In this document: one piece after another, positions 1 through 6,640 of the stretch
How the letters are laid out: every line of letters starts with the position of its first letter
How positions within the stretch are numbered: position 1 is the stretch's first letter
Origin: M55B165 sp964423265
GTDB lineage: Bacteria > Actinomycetota > Humimicrobiia > Humimicrobiales > Humimicrobiaceae
Direction: 5' to 3'
NCBI GenBank assembly: GCA_964423265.1
Contig: CAYREF010000050.1
Span: 1-13,510, forward strand
DNA: 13,510 nt
Program-made: the position numbers and the translations under genes
The notes under the pieces: model-generated
Told to the model about the DNA's origin: nothing
Seen by the model: only the letters and a program-made list of their open reading frames with translations
Databases searched by the model: none

Positions 1-78
1 AGTTATTATTAAAATTGAAAATATTTTTTAAAATTTTATAAAATAAGATAAAATATTAAATAAACCTTGGATAAAAAT

Positions 79-107
79 TTAATAAAAATTATTTCATTTA
101 TTATAAT
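79..107 (+). promoter_or_regulatory. Possible sigma-70-type promoter of the glycerol kinase gene
   Basis: A perfect TATAAT lies at 102-107. Seventeen bases upstream is TTAATA (79-84), which matches four of six positions of TTGACA. Transcription would begin near 114 and leave a leader of under 20 bases before the GTG at 132. The surrounding 130 bases are almost pure A+T, so chance matches are likely and the call is tentative. I see no catabolite-repression operator or antiterminator hairpin between this site and the gene. Confidence 0.35.
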
Positions 108-127
108 ATAAAAGGTAAATAATCTCT

Positions 128-132
128 GGAGG
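128..132 (+). promoter_or_regulatory. Shine-Dalgarno GGAGG that overlaps the apparent GTG start of glpK
   Basis: GGAGG at 128-132 is the best ribosome-binding sequence near the gene, but its last base is the first base of the GTG start at 132. A normally spaced start would fall around 138-142, where the frame reads AAG ATA GTA with no ATG, GTG or TTG. Either the GTG is served by the weaker AAAGG at 111-115, or translation begins at an unusual codon. The N-terminus of the kinase is therefore uncertain. Confidence 0.4.
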
Positions 133-1703
133 TGGAGAAGATAGTAGTACTATCGAAGGGGCAGTTTCACATAAAAACTAAACCCCGGCTACTGGAGAAA
201 GACTTAAAAAAAGAAGTACTTATAGGAGTGCTTGATTTAGGGACGACTTCGGTTAGGTTTCTAATATTTAGGCTGGACGGTTCCATACATTCTCAGTCTT
301 TTGAGCCTATAAAGCAGGTTTATCCCAGATCCGGCTGGGTCGAAGAAAATCTTGAAGAAATCTGGGAAAAGGCTAAATTAGTTATAAATAAGGCTATTGA
401 AAAAGGGGAAATAAACCCGGAAAATATTTTGGCTATTGGTATTACCAACCAGAGGGAATCTGTGGCTTTTTGGGAAAAGGTTAGCGGGATGCCTTGTTCC
501 AACCTGATTGTATGGCAGGACAGGAGGACAGCACATAAATGCAGGAAGCTAAAAGAGGAAGGGTATGAGAATATTGTTAAGCAAAAAACAGGGCTTACCA
601 TTGACCCTTATTTTTCAGCTACAAAGATTGAATGGGCTCTGGAGAATAATTCTGATATAAAAAATTTAGCAGAAACGGGAAAGCTTGCTTTCGGAACTGT
701 GGACAGCTTTATCATTTTTAAGTTAACCGGAAAGCATCTTACGGACTATTCTAATGCCAGCAGGACCTTGCTATTTAACATTTCCAGCCTCTGCTGGGAT
801 GATGAATTGTTGGAAATATTTAATGTTCCTAAAAAAATATTACCAGAAGTTCTCCCCTGTTATGGGAATGGAATTTTCGGGAAAACTAAACTGGATTCCC
901 CATTTAGGTCTGAAATTCCAATTTGCTGTGTGTTTGGAGACCAGCAGGCAGCATTGTTTGGACATAGATGTTTTGACAGGGGGGATATAAAAGCCACTTT
1001 TGGTACAGGTTCTTTTATTATGGTAAATACAGGCAAAGAAAAAATTATCAGCAACAGCGGCCTTCTATCAACTATATTTTATAATGACGGCAATGAAACT
1101 TCGTATGCCTTAGAAGGTCCAGTTTATAATACTGGAAGTGTTTTCCAGTGGCTCAAAGAGGGCCTGGGTATAATTGGAAGTTATGATGAAATAGAGAAAC
1201 TGGCCGCGGATATAAGCTATCAAAAAGATTTGTTTATGGTTCCTGCATTTACAGGTATGGGAGCGCCTTTTTGGGATCCTTATGCCAGGGGGCTAATTAT
1301 CGGGATAACTAGGGCTACCTCAAAAAATGATATTGTAAAGGCAGCAGTGGACTCAATGGGCTACCGGACTGCAGACGTTATAAAGGCAGTAAGAAAAGAT
1401 ACTGAAATGAATATAAGCCAGTTAAGCATTGATGGGGGAGTTACCAGGAACGAACTTTTTTGCCAGGTGCTTGCAGATCTTAGCGGAATTAAGATAAAGA
1501 AATTTGATACAGAAGAAATAACTTCTATGGGAGCCATGTACGGGACTGCTATTGGTGTTGGGGTGTGGAGTGGGCCGGCAGAGGTCAGGGACAATATTAA
1601 TTTTAGGCAATATTTCCCCCAGATAAGCAAAAAGTTGAGGGAAGAGCTATACTCCGGCTGGGAAAAAGCAGTTGCCAGAGCCAGGAACTGGTCCAGAGAC
1701 TAA
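132..1703 (+). CDS. glpK: Glycerol kinase
   Basis: Cytoplasmic FGGY-family kinase that phosphorylates glycerol to sn-glycerol-3-phosphate with ATP, the substrate for the dehydrogenase encoded next. Visible family marks are the phosphate-1 motif DLGTTSVR (residues 35-42), NQRES with the glycerol-binding Arg108/Glu109, WQDRRT (129-133), Tyr160 in DPYFSATK, Asp270/Gln271 in FGDQQAALFG, GMGAPFWDPYARG, and DGGVTRNELF near the C-terminus. These align with E. coli R83, E84, Y135, D245 and Q246. The E. coli fructose-bisphosphate GGxR loop is not recognisable, so that control is probably absent. The length of 523 residues exceeds the usual 495-505 because about 28 residues precede the first strand. 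The GTG start has its best ribosome-binding site overlapping it, so the true start may differ. The next gene lies 170 bases downstream on the same strand. Confidence 0.95.
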   Translation: MEKIVVLSKGQFHIKTKPRLLEKDLKKEVLIGVLDLGTTSVRFLIFRLDGSIHSQSFEPIKQVYPRSGWVEENLEEIWEKAKLVINKAIEKGEINPENILAIGITNQRESVAFWEKVSGMPCSNLIVWQDRRTAHKCRKLKEEGYENIVKQKTGLTIDPYFSATKIEWALENNSDIKNLAETGKLAFGTVDSFIIFKLTGKHLTDYSNASRTLLFNISSLCWDDELLEIFNVPKKILPEVLPCYGNGIFGKTKLDSPFRSEIPICCVFGDQQAALFGHRCFDRGDIKATFGTGSFIMVNTGKEKIISNSGLLSTIFYNDGNETSYALEGPVYNTGSVFQWLKEGLGIIGSYDEIEKLAADISYQKDLFMVPAFTGMGAPFWDPYARGLIIGITRATSKNDIVKAAVDSMGYRTADVIKAVRKDTEMNISQLSIDGGVTRNELFCQVLADLSGIKIKKFDTEEITSMGAMYGTAIGVGVWSGPAEVRDNINFRQYFPQISKKLREELYSGWEKAVARARNWSRD

Positions 1704-1797
1704 AAAAATTTCTAATTCCTTAAAGGCTTTTGGTACTTATCAAATAACTTTTTCTAAAATCTTACCTGTAAATACTGATAGATAGTTTAGCTGGCAA

Positions 1798-1826
1798 TTG
1801 GGCTTAGGTATTCAAAAAACTATAAT
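1798..1826 (+). promoter_or_regulatory. Possible promoter of the glycerol-3-phosphate dehydrogenase genes
   Basis: TATAAT at 1821-1826 is preceded, after a 17-base spacer, by TTGGGC (1798-1803), which keeps only the TTG of the -35 consensus. It lies in the 164-base gap between glpK and the dehydrogenase genes. It would allow the three downstream genes to be transcribed separately from the kinase. An imperfect inverted repeat (TATTCAA / TTGAATA, about 1809-1842) overlaps its start site and could be an operator, although the arms are short and AT-only. Confidence 0.3.
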
Positions 1827-1873
1827 TTATTATTCTTGAATAAAATATATTTTGATTGTAAGGTTTATTGAAT

Positions 1874-3322
1874 ATGAGCAAGAGAATTATCAAAACCGAT
1901 ATTGCTATTATAGGGGCAGGCATTATAGGCTGCGCTATTGCCAGAAACCTGAGCAAATATAATAAAAAAGTGACAGTAATTGAAAAAGAAGCTGATGTCG
2001 GATGGGGAACTACCAAAGCCAATAGTGGAATTATCCATGCTGGATATGCTGGTGAAGCTGGCAGCCTGAAGTTGAAGTTATCACATAAGGGCAACAAGCT
2101 TTTTAGAGAAAATTCCCAGGAACTTGGTATACAGGTAAAGAATATAGGTTCCCTGGTAAATACAATTGATAAAAAAAATATTGGCCAATTGGAAAAGCTG
2201 TACAGGCAGGGAAAAGAAAATGGCCTAATAGATATAGCCATAATAGAGGGCAATGGAAAAATAAGGGGGATGGAACCCAGGGTATCAAAAGAGGTCTGTG
2301 CTTCACTTTATGCTGGGGATTCCTGCATAGTCTCCCCTTATGGGGCAGCAATAGCCCTGTATGAGAATGCGGCTGCAAATGGTATTGATTTTTTATTTGA
2401 AAATGAGGTAAAGAGTATAAATTTTTCCGGAAATTTTTTTATAAATACAGGAAAATATATTTTAGAGTCAGAATATATTATAAATGCTGCAGGCATTTAT
2501 TCAGATGAGGTTGCTTCAATGATTAGGGATGTGAGCTTTGGTATACAGCCCATAAAGGGGCAATACTATCTTTTAGATAAAGAAACCTTTGGATTTGTAA
2601 ATCATATAAATTTTCCTGTAACTAAAGGTAAGGCCAAAAAATCTAAAGGCATACTCCTAACTCCTACAGTTGATAAAAATTTGCTGGTTGGCCCCAACTA
2701 TGTGGAAGCAGAGAAAGGGGATGTCTCTACAGATGCTAGAAGCTACCGTGAAATTAAGGAGAAGGCCAGCAAGTATTTTACTGGAATTCCTTTCGGAAAA
2801 GTTATTGCCAGCTTTTCAGGGCCGAGGGCAGTATCGGATACCAATGATTTTAGAATTTCTCCTTCACCTATTAACCATAAATTTATAAATGTTGCAGGGA
2901 TCCAGTCACCAGGCTTGACTTGCGCATTTTCTATTTCTGAAATGGTTGTAGACCTGCTGAAAGAATCAGGGATAGAATTTAACAGTAACAAATCCTTTAA
3001 TCCCATAAGGGAGAAGGTTATAAAGTTTGACCAGCAGGATATGGAAAAGAGCAAAAGACTTTATGGTAGAGATAATAATTATGGGAACATAGTGTGCAGA
3101 TGTGAAAAAGTATCTGAGGCAGAAGTAATTGAAGCTATAAGGAGAGGCGCAAAAACCCTTGATGGAATAAAATTCAGGACCAGGGTAGGCATGGGAAGGT
3201 GCCAGGGGGGATATTGTACCATGAGGATTTTAAGGATACTTTCAAGGGAGTTAAATATTTCCATGGATGAGGTAACCAAAAAAGGCCACGGTTCATATAT
3301 TTTAGAAGGAAGGCTACCATGA
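1874..3322 (+). CDS. glpA: FAD-dependent glycerol-3-phosphate dehydrogenase, GlpA-like, with C-terminal [2Fe-2S] BFD domain
   Basis: Oxidises glycerol-3-phosphate to dihydroxyacetone phosphate with FAD, passing electrons on through an iron-sulfur centre. The N-terminal dinucleotide fold shows GAGIIG (14-19) with the acidic strand end VTVIEKE, then the DAO-family segment GTTKANSGIIHAGY (45-58) and NVAGIQSPGLTCA near 339-351. The C-terminal domain is a bacterioferritin-associated-ferredoxin type (Fer2_BFD) with four cysteines: CRC (408, 410) and GRCQGGYC (443, 448). E. coli GlpA has the same layout. The chosen ATG at 1874 sits about 10 bases after AAGG (1860-1863). A TTG at 1868 would add two residues. 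The stop overlaps the next start by ATGA, so the subunits are probably made in a coupled way. GlpC, the usual membrane anchor of the anaerobic enzyme, is not in the window. Confidence 0.88.
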   Translation: MSKRIIKTDIAIIGAGIIGCAIARNLSKYNKKVTVIEKEADVGWGTTKANSGIIHAGYAGEAGSLKLKLSHKGNKLFRENSQELGIQVKNIGSLVNTIDKKNIGQLEKLYRQGKENGLIDIAIIEGNGKIRGMEPRVSKEVCASLYAGDSCIVSPYGAAIALYENAAANGIDFLFENEVKSINFSGNFFINTGKYILESEYIINAAGIYSDEVASMIRDVSFGIQPIKGQYYLLDKETFGFVNHINFPVTKGKAKKSKGILLTPTVDKNLLVGPNYVEAEKGDVSTDARSYREIKEKASKYFTGIPFGKVIASFSGPRAVSDTNDFRISPSPINHKFINVAGIQSPGLTCAFSISEMVVDLLKESGIEFNSNKSFNPIREKVIKFDQQDMEKSKRLYGRDNNYGNIVCRCEKVSEAEVIEAIRRGAKTLDGIKFRTRVGMGRCQGGYCTMRILRILSRELNISMDEVTKKGHGSYILEGRLP

Positions 3323-4569
3323 TGGGCAAAGAATATGAGCTAGCGATAATCGGTGGAGGTCCTGGAGGGCTGGCAGCGGCTGCACGGGCAAAAGAGCTGG
3401 GGTTAAAAGATGTAATTATAATTGAAAGGGAATATTTCCTGGGGGGAATACTTCCCCAGTGCATACATAGCGGGTTTGGCCTTGAAATATTTAAAGAGGA
3501 GCTTACCGGTCCAGAGTATGCACAAGTCTTTATTGATAAGATAAAAAAAGCCAGGACAGAGGCAATGCTTGATACCATGGCTCTCTCCATAGATAAGGAT
3601 AGAATCATAACAGTAACCGGGAAAAGTTGTGGCATTAAAAAAATAAACGCAAAATCCATAATACTTGCACTGGGTTGCAGGGAAAAGACAAGAGGGGCCA
3701 TAAATATCCCAGGCTCAAGGCCTGCCGGCATTTTTACTGCAGGGCTAGTGCAGAAAATGATAAACATAGAAGGTTACCTGCCGGGAAGGAAAATAGTGGT
3801 TCTGGGGTCAGGCGATATAGGCCTTATAATGGCAAGAAGGCTTACCTTGGAAGGATGCAGGGTAGAAGGTGTTTATGAGCTTATGCCATTTTCAACTGGA
3901 CTAAAACGTAATATTTACCAGTGCCTGGATGATTACGACATCCCTTTGTTTCTGTCGCATACGGTTACCAATATATATGGAAAAAAGAGGTTGCAGGCGG
4001 TAGAAATATCGGAAGTGGACAGGCATTTAAATATTGTAAAAACTAAAAAGAAGATAGAATGCGATACATTATTATTATCAGTGGGGCTTATTCCTGAAAA
4101 TGAGCTCTCTAAAACTTGCGGCATCGAAATTGACGGCTACAGTGGCGGGCCGGTAGTAGACGAAAACCTGATGACTTCTACTGAAGGTATTTTCTCCTGT
4201 GGCAATTCTTTATATGTAAATGATTTAGTAGATAATGTGACCAGGGATGGGTATGTGGCTGCAGAAAATGCAGTATCTTTTATTAAAGAAAAAGCTAAAA
4301 CAAAAGCAGGTATTAGGGTTGGTGCTGGAAATGGTATAGGATATGTAGTTCCCCATAAAGTTTCAGGGAAATCAGATGTAACCTTCAGGATAAGGCCAAA
4401 TATATATTGTACTGAAGTAAATGTAATCATTGAAAATACACATTTTAAAAGAAAGAAGAAGTACATTACCCCAGGAGAATTGGTTTTCTTGAAGGTCAAG
4501 AGTAAAGATTTTAAACAATACAACTTAACTGAAAAAAAAGAAATAAAATTTAATCTAAAAAAGATATGA
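3319..4569 (+). CDS. FAD/NAD(P)-dependent oxidoreductase, partner of the glycerol-3-phosphate dehydrogenase
   Basis: A pyridine-nucleotide-disulfide-reductase-fold flavoprotein of 416 residues. It has an N-terminal FAD site GGGPGG (12-17) and a second dinucleotide site GSGDIG (163-168) inside an inserted domain, probably for NAD(P)H. A late FAD motif reads GIFSCGNSL and is followed by DLVDNVTRDG. The segment LGGILPQCIHSGFG (41-54) with Cys48 resembles the conserved stretch of the Thermotoga TM1433 type. A GAAGGAAGG ribosome-binding sequence (3305-3313) precedes two consecutive ATGs at 3319 and 3322, and the first overlaps the upstream stop. From position and family I infer that it takes electrons from the GlpA-like subunit, or exchanges them with NAD, in a cytoplasmic or peripheral complex. 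It stands where glpB stands in E. coli, but it has the two-dinucleotide fold, so I do not use that name. Confidence 0.85.
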   Translation: MMGKEYELAIIGGGPGGLAAAARAKELGLKDVIIIEREYFLGGILPQCIHSGFGLEIFKEELTGPEYAQVFIDKIKKARTEAMLDTMALSIDKDRIITVTGKSCGIKKINAKSIILALGCREKTRGAINIPGSRPAGIFTAGLVQKMINIEGYLPGRKIVVLGSGDIGLIMARRLTLEGCRVEGVYELMPFSTGLKRNIYQCLDDYDIPLFLSHTVTNIYGKKRLQAVEISEVDRHLNIVKTKKKIECDTLLLSVGLIPENELSKTCGIEIDGYSGGPVVDENLMTSTEGIFSCGNSLYVNDLVDNVTRDGYVAAENAVSFIKEKAKTKAGIRVGAGNGIGYVVPHKVSGKSDVTFRIRPNIYCTEVNVIIENTHFKRKKKYITPGELVFLKVKSKDFKQYNLTEKKEIKFNLKKI

Positions 4570-4925
4570 AAAAGAAATTAACTTGCATAATTTGTCCAAT
4601 CGGATGCCAGATGTCAGCAACATACAATAAGGAAGGTATAGAGGCTATTGAAGGTAACCAGTGTAAAAGGGGAAAAGATTTTGCAGAAAAGGAAATTATA
4701 AATCCTACCAGAATACTTACCACTACTATTTCAATTGACTCCCGGAAATTTAAGAGACTTCCGGTAAGGAGCAGAGCCCCAGCACCTAAAGGAATAATAA
4801 AGGAATTAATTAACAAGGTAAAAGAGAAAAAAGTAAAAGCTCCCATTAAGTCAGGAGAAGTAATAGCCAAAGACTTACTTGATAGTGGAGTGGATATAAT
4901 TGCATCCATGAGCATAGAAGACTAG
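4566..4925 (+). CDS. DUF1667 protein with four-cysteine cluster motif, third gene of the dehydrogenase set
   Basis: A protein of 119 residues whose N-terminus carries Cys7-x2-Cys10-x3-Cys14 and then Cys33 in GNQCKRG. This spacing recalls the [4Fe-4S] site at the start of molybdopterin oxidoreductases, so I infer that it holds an iron-sulfur cluster. The second half (PVRSRAPAPKGIIKE; APIKSGEVIAKDLLDSGVD) follows the DUF1667 pattern, in which a substrate- or partner-binding tail ends in a GVD motif. The start overlaps the preceding stop by ATGA. Family members are found almost always after this pair of flavoproteins, as in Thermotoga and Clostridia, so a small electron-transfer subunit is the likeliest role. 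No biochemistry is known to me. Confidence 0.85.
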   Translation: MKKKLTCIICPIGCQMSATYNKEGIEAIEGNQCKRGKDFAEKEIINPTRILTTTISIDSRKFKRLPVRSRAPAPKGIIKELINKVKEKKVKAPIKSGEVIAKDLLDSGVDIIASMSIED

Positions 4926-4937
4926 ATTTTAGCTGGA

Positions 4938-4959
4938 AATATCTTTATTAGAAGATATT
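4938..4959 (+). other. Short perfect hairpin after the glycerol-3-phosphate dehydrogenase operon
   Basis: AATATCTT (4938-4945) and AAGATATT (4952-4959) form an 8-bp stem with a TATTAG loop, 13 bases after the DUF1667 stop. No T-run follows, and the stem has only two G-C pairs. It could therefore be an RNA 3'-end stabiliser or a weak pause site, or chance in AT-rich DNA. Confidence 0.25.
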
Positions 4960-4989
4960 AAGGAACTCAATTTAAATCATCAGGAAAAT

Positions 4990-5018
4990 TTGCTAAACAC
5001 TATTATTTTAGCTAATAT
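4990..5018 (+). promoter_or_regulatory. Possible promoter of the AlbA_2-domain gene
   Basis: TTGCTA (4990-4995) and TAATAT (5013-5018) each match four of six consensus positions and are exactly 17 bases apart. The start would fall near 5025, giving a leader of about 30 bases before the TTG start at 5058. This supports the AlbA_2 gene being a unit separate from the glycerol operon. Confidence 0.3.
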
Positions 5019-5057
5019 TTAAACAAGTATTTTAAGTGATTTCTCAGGGTAAAGAAA

Positions 5058-5780
5058 TTGAAGGTAAAAGAATTTAAAGGCATTTCTGATAGGGCAAGGC
5101 AGCTATTAAATAACCAGGAAAGCAACCACCTGGATTATAAAAGAAGTATTGAGGGGTTAAAATGCAGGGATATAGTTGCTTTTGCCAATTCCAAAATTGG
5201 TGGCACTATTTTAATAGGCATAGATGAAATAGAAAATAATGGATTGCAAAGAGGGAAAGTTGTTGGATGTCATATTGGGGACGATGAAAAATTAAAGATA
5301 ATAAGTAAGGCCCAGTCCTGCATCCCTGAAATTGAGGTAAAGATCTTTATTGAAAATCTGGATGACAAGCCTTTCTATAGGATAGAAATACCTAGTGGAG
5401 AATACAAGCCTTACTGTACTGCAAAAGGTTTGTATATGATAAGGGGGGATGGAAGGAATAACCCCTTAACTCCAAATAACCTTTTAAATATTTTCTTAGA
5501 GGAACAGGGCAAGGAATTCATTGAACGGTTCAGCTATGCAACCAAGAAATTAGATCAAAAATTATCCAAGACTAAAAACCAGATTGGAAGCCTTAATGGA
5601 AATGTAAATGCATTAATGGAAGATATCAATAACCTGTCAGAAGAGTTAAATAAAAAAGCAAGCTATATTTACAGGGAAGACAATAAGAGCAGTATTTTAT
5701 ATAAAAAAATTGATTATTTAGAAAACCTAATGTCGAATATTTTAGATAGGCTAAATTCTGTCAAAGAACATAATTTTTGA
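5058..5780 (+). CDS. AlbA_2 (Schlafen-type) putative ATP-binding domain protein with C-terminal coiled coil
   Basis: A protein of 240 residues. Residues 15-150 match the AlbA_2 pattern: Glu21...DYK (26-28), the strand AFANSKIGGTILIGIDE (41-57), then PEIEV, and KGLYMIRGDGRNNPLTPNNL towards the domain end. This fold occurs in putative transcriptional regulators, in Schlafen proteins and in several phage-defence proteins. The usual C-terminal winged helix is missing. Instead residues 158-235 form a heptad-like coiled coil (KKLDQKLSKTKNQIG..., LENLMSNILDRLNSV), which suggests oligomerisation. The start is TTG, seven bases after AGGGT (5046-5050). No signal peptide or membrane segment is seen. The gene lies 71 bases before an unknown gene on the same strand. 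Its function is not established: regulator and defence roles are both possible. Confidence 0.75.
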   Translation: MKVKEFKGISDRARQLLNNQESNHLDYKRSIEGLKCRDIVAFANSKIGGTILIGIDEIENNGLQRGKVVGCHIGDDEKLKIISKAQSCIPEIEVKIFIENLDDKPFYRIEIPSGEYKPYCTAKGLYMIRGDGRNNPLTPNNLLNIFLEEQGKEFIERFSYATKKLDQKLSKTKNQIGSLNGNVNALMEDINNLSEELNKKASYIYREDNKSSILYKKIDYLENLMSNILDRLNSVKEHNF

Positions 5781-5837
5781 TTTCATACCCTTGTATCTTT
5801 TTAACATCAGTTGTATCCTTTTTGTGGTTTAGTATAT

Positions 5838-5844
5838 GGAGGAG
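5838..5844 (+). promoter_or_regulatory. Strong Shine-Dalgarno GGAGGAG that fixes the start of the unknown gene
   Basis: GGAGGAG lies seven bases before the ATG at 5852. The open frame extends upstream to a TTG at 5777, but nothing resembling a ribosome-binding site precedes that codon and the added 25 residues read like chance sequence. The ATG at 5852 is therefore the start. Confidence 0.8.
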
Positions 5845-5851
5845 ATATTTT

Positions 5852-6592
5852 ATGGATTTAAATGAAAAAATTAAATATATTATTGATAATACTGAAACTT
5901 TGGTGCTGCCAAAAAAACACCTCTCGGCTTCCAGACCTACTACTATTAATTACTTCATAATTGCTCCCCCTTTTTATAAAAAATTTGAAGGCGGGAGGGG
6001 AGAAGATGAAACTGTGGTACGGGAAGGAAAAATTACCTGGCAAAAACCAAAATTAATCACTCCTTCCTATATGCTCAGACTAGAAGGCTTTAATGATGAA
6101 ACCAAGGAGGCATTAAAGATTTTAGCTGAACAGGATAGAGACATAGCTATGCTTTTATATAGTCTGAGGTTTGTAAAAAGTGCTGAGAAAATGAATATTA
6201 TTCCTAAGCCGATGGCTGAAGTTGGCCAAAAAATATCTGAAGATATTAAAAAAGAGAATAACCCTTATTCCGGCCTTATAAAAGGAGTAGATGAATTCTG
6301 GGATATATCACTGTTTAAATTTATCCAGGAACTTATACTGGATAGTGCTAACAAGTCCCATTTACCCGAATATTTGAAAAATAATATTATAAATGTCAAC
6401 GGGGAGGGTAAAACAGTGCTGTCCAGGGATAAGGCTGGTATTCCAGTGGCGGCAAAATTAGAAATAGACAGGATGTTTAGATTATTTGAAAAAGGTAAAA
6501 TTGAAGCTTCAGAATTAAAGAAAGAGCTGGATAGATGGGGTGTTTTTGAAAGGTACGAAGATAAGTTTCTAAGGTATTTTAAAAAACACTAA
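5852..6592 (+). CDS. Conserved-looking hypothetical protein, 246 residues
   Basis: I do not recognise this protein. The ATG is preceded at ideal distance by a GGAGGAG ribosome-binding site. The sequence is soluble, with no signal peptide or membrane helix. Its N-terminal half mixes strands and turns: TINYFIIAPPFYKKFEGG (31-48), then VREGKITWQKPKLITPSYMLRLEGF (56-80). From about 80 it is mostly charged helix, ending in IDRMFRLFEKGKIEASELKKE and a WGVFERYEDKFLRYF tail. I see no catalytic or metal-binding signature. It follows the AlbA_2 protein by 71 bases on the same strand and the two may be co-transcribed, although the gene has its own strong ribosome-binding site. The last codons and the stop lie inside the hairpin at 6584-6640. 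Confidence 0.75.
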   Translation: MDLNEKIKYIIDNTETLVLPKKHLSASRPTTINYFIIAPPFYKKFEGGRGEDETVVREGKITWQKPKLITPSYMLRLEGFNDETKEALKILAEQDRDIAMLLYSLRFVKSAEKMNIIPKPMAEVGQKISEDIKKENNPYSGLIKGVDEFWDISLFKFIQELILDSANKSHLPEYLKNNIINVNGEGKTVLSRDKAGIPVAAKLEIDRMFRLFEKGKIEASELKKELDRWGVFERYEDKFLRYFKKH

Positions 6593-6640
6593 CTACAGGT
6601 GCTGGTTAAATCGCCCAATATGTCTGTAGTTCTAGTGTTT
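6584..6640. terminator. Long bidirectional terminator hairpin
   Basis: AAACACTA plus ACTACAG (6584-6598) pairs with CTGTAGT plus TAGTGTTT (6624-6640). This gives 15 base pairs with a two-base bulge (6631-6632) and a 25-base loop. For - strand transcripts the hairpin is followed by a run of six T (the complement of 6581-6586), a standard Rho-independent layout. For + strand transcripts the T-run is short. It separates the + strand hypothetical gene from the - strand hydrolase remnant and contains the stop codon of the former. Confidence 0.65.

Noticed and set aside
4933..5022. 29-codon + strand open stretch (LEISLLEDIKELNLNHQENL...) after the DUF1667 gene
   Set aside because: It is protein-like, but it has no start codon other than CTG and no ribosome-binding site, and it contains both the hairpin and the likely promoter of the next gene. 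Too weak to call.
5791..5823. Near-repeat TTGTATCTTTTT / TTGTATCCTTTTT between the AlbA_2 gene and the hypothetical gene
   Set aside because: Only two imperfect T-rich copies with no symmetry. Expected by chance in this composition.
5777..5851. N-terminal extension of the hypothetical protein from a TTG at 5777
   Set aside because: It lacks a ribosome-binding site, whereas a strong GGAGGAG sits seven bases before the ATG at 5852. A hydrophobic run in the extension might have been mistaken for a signal peptide.
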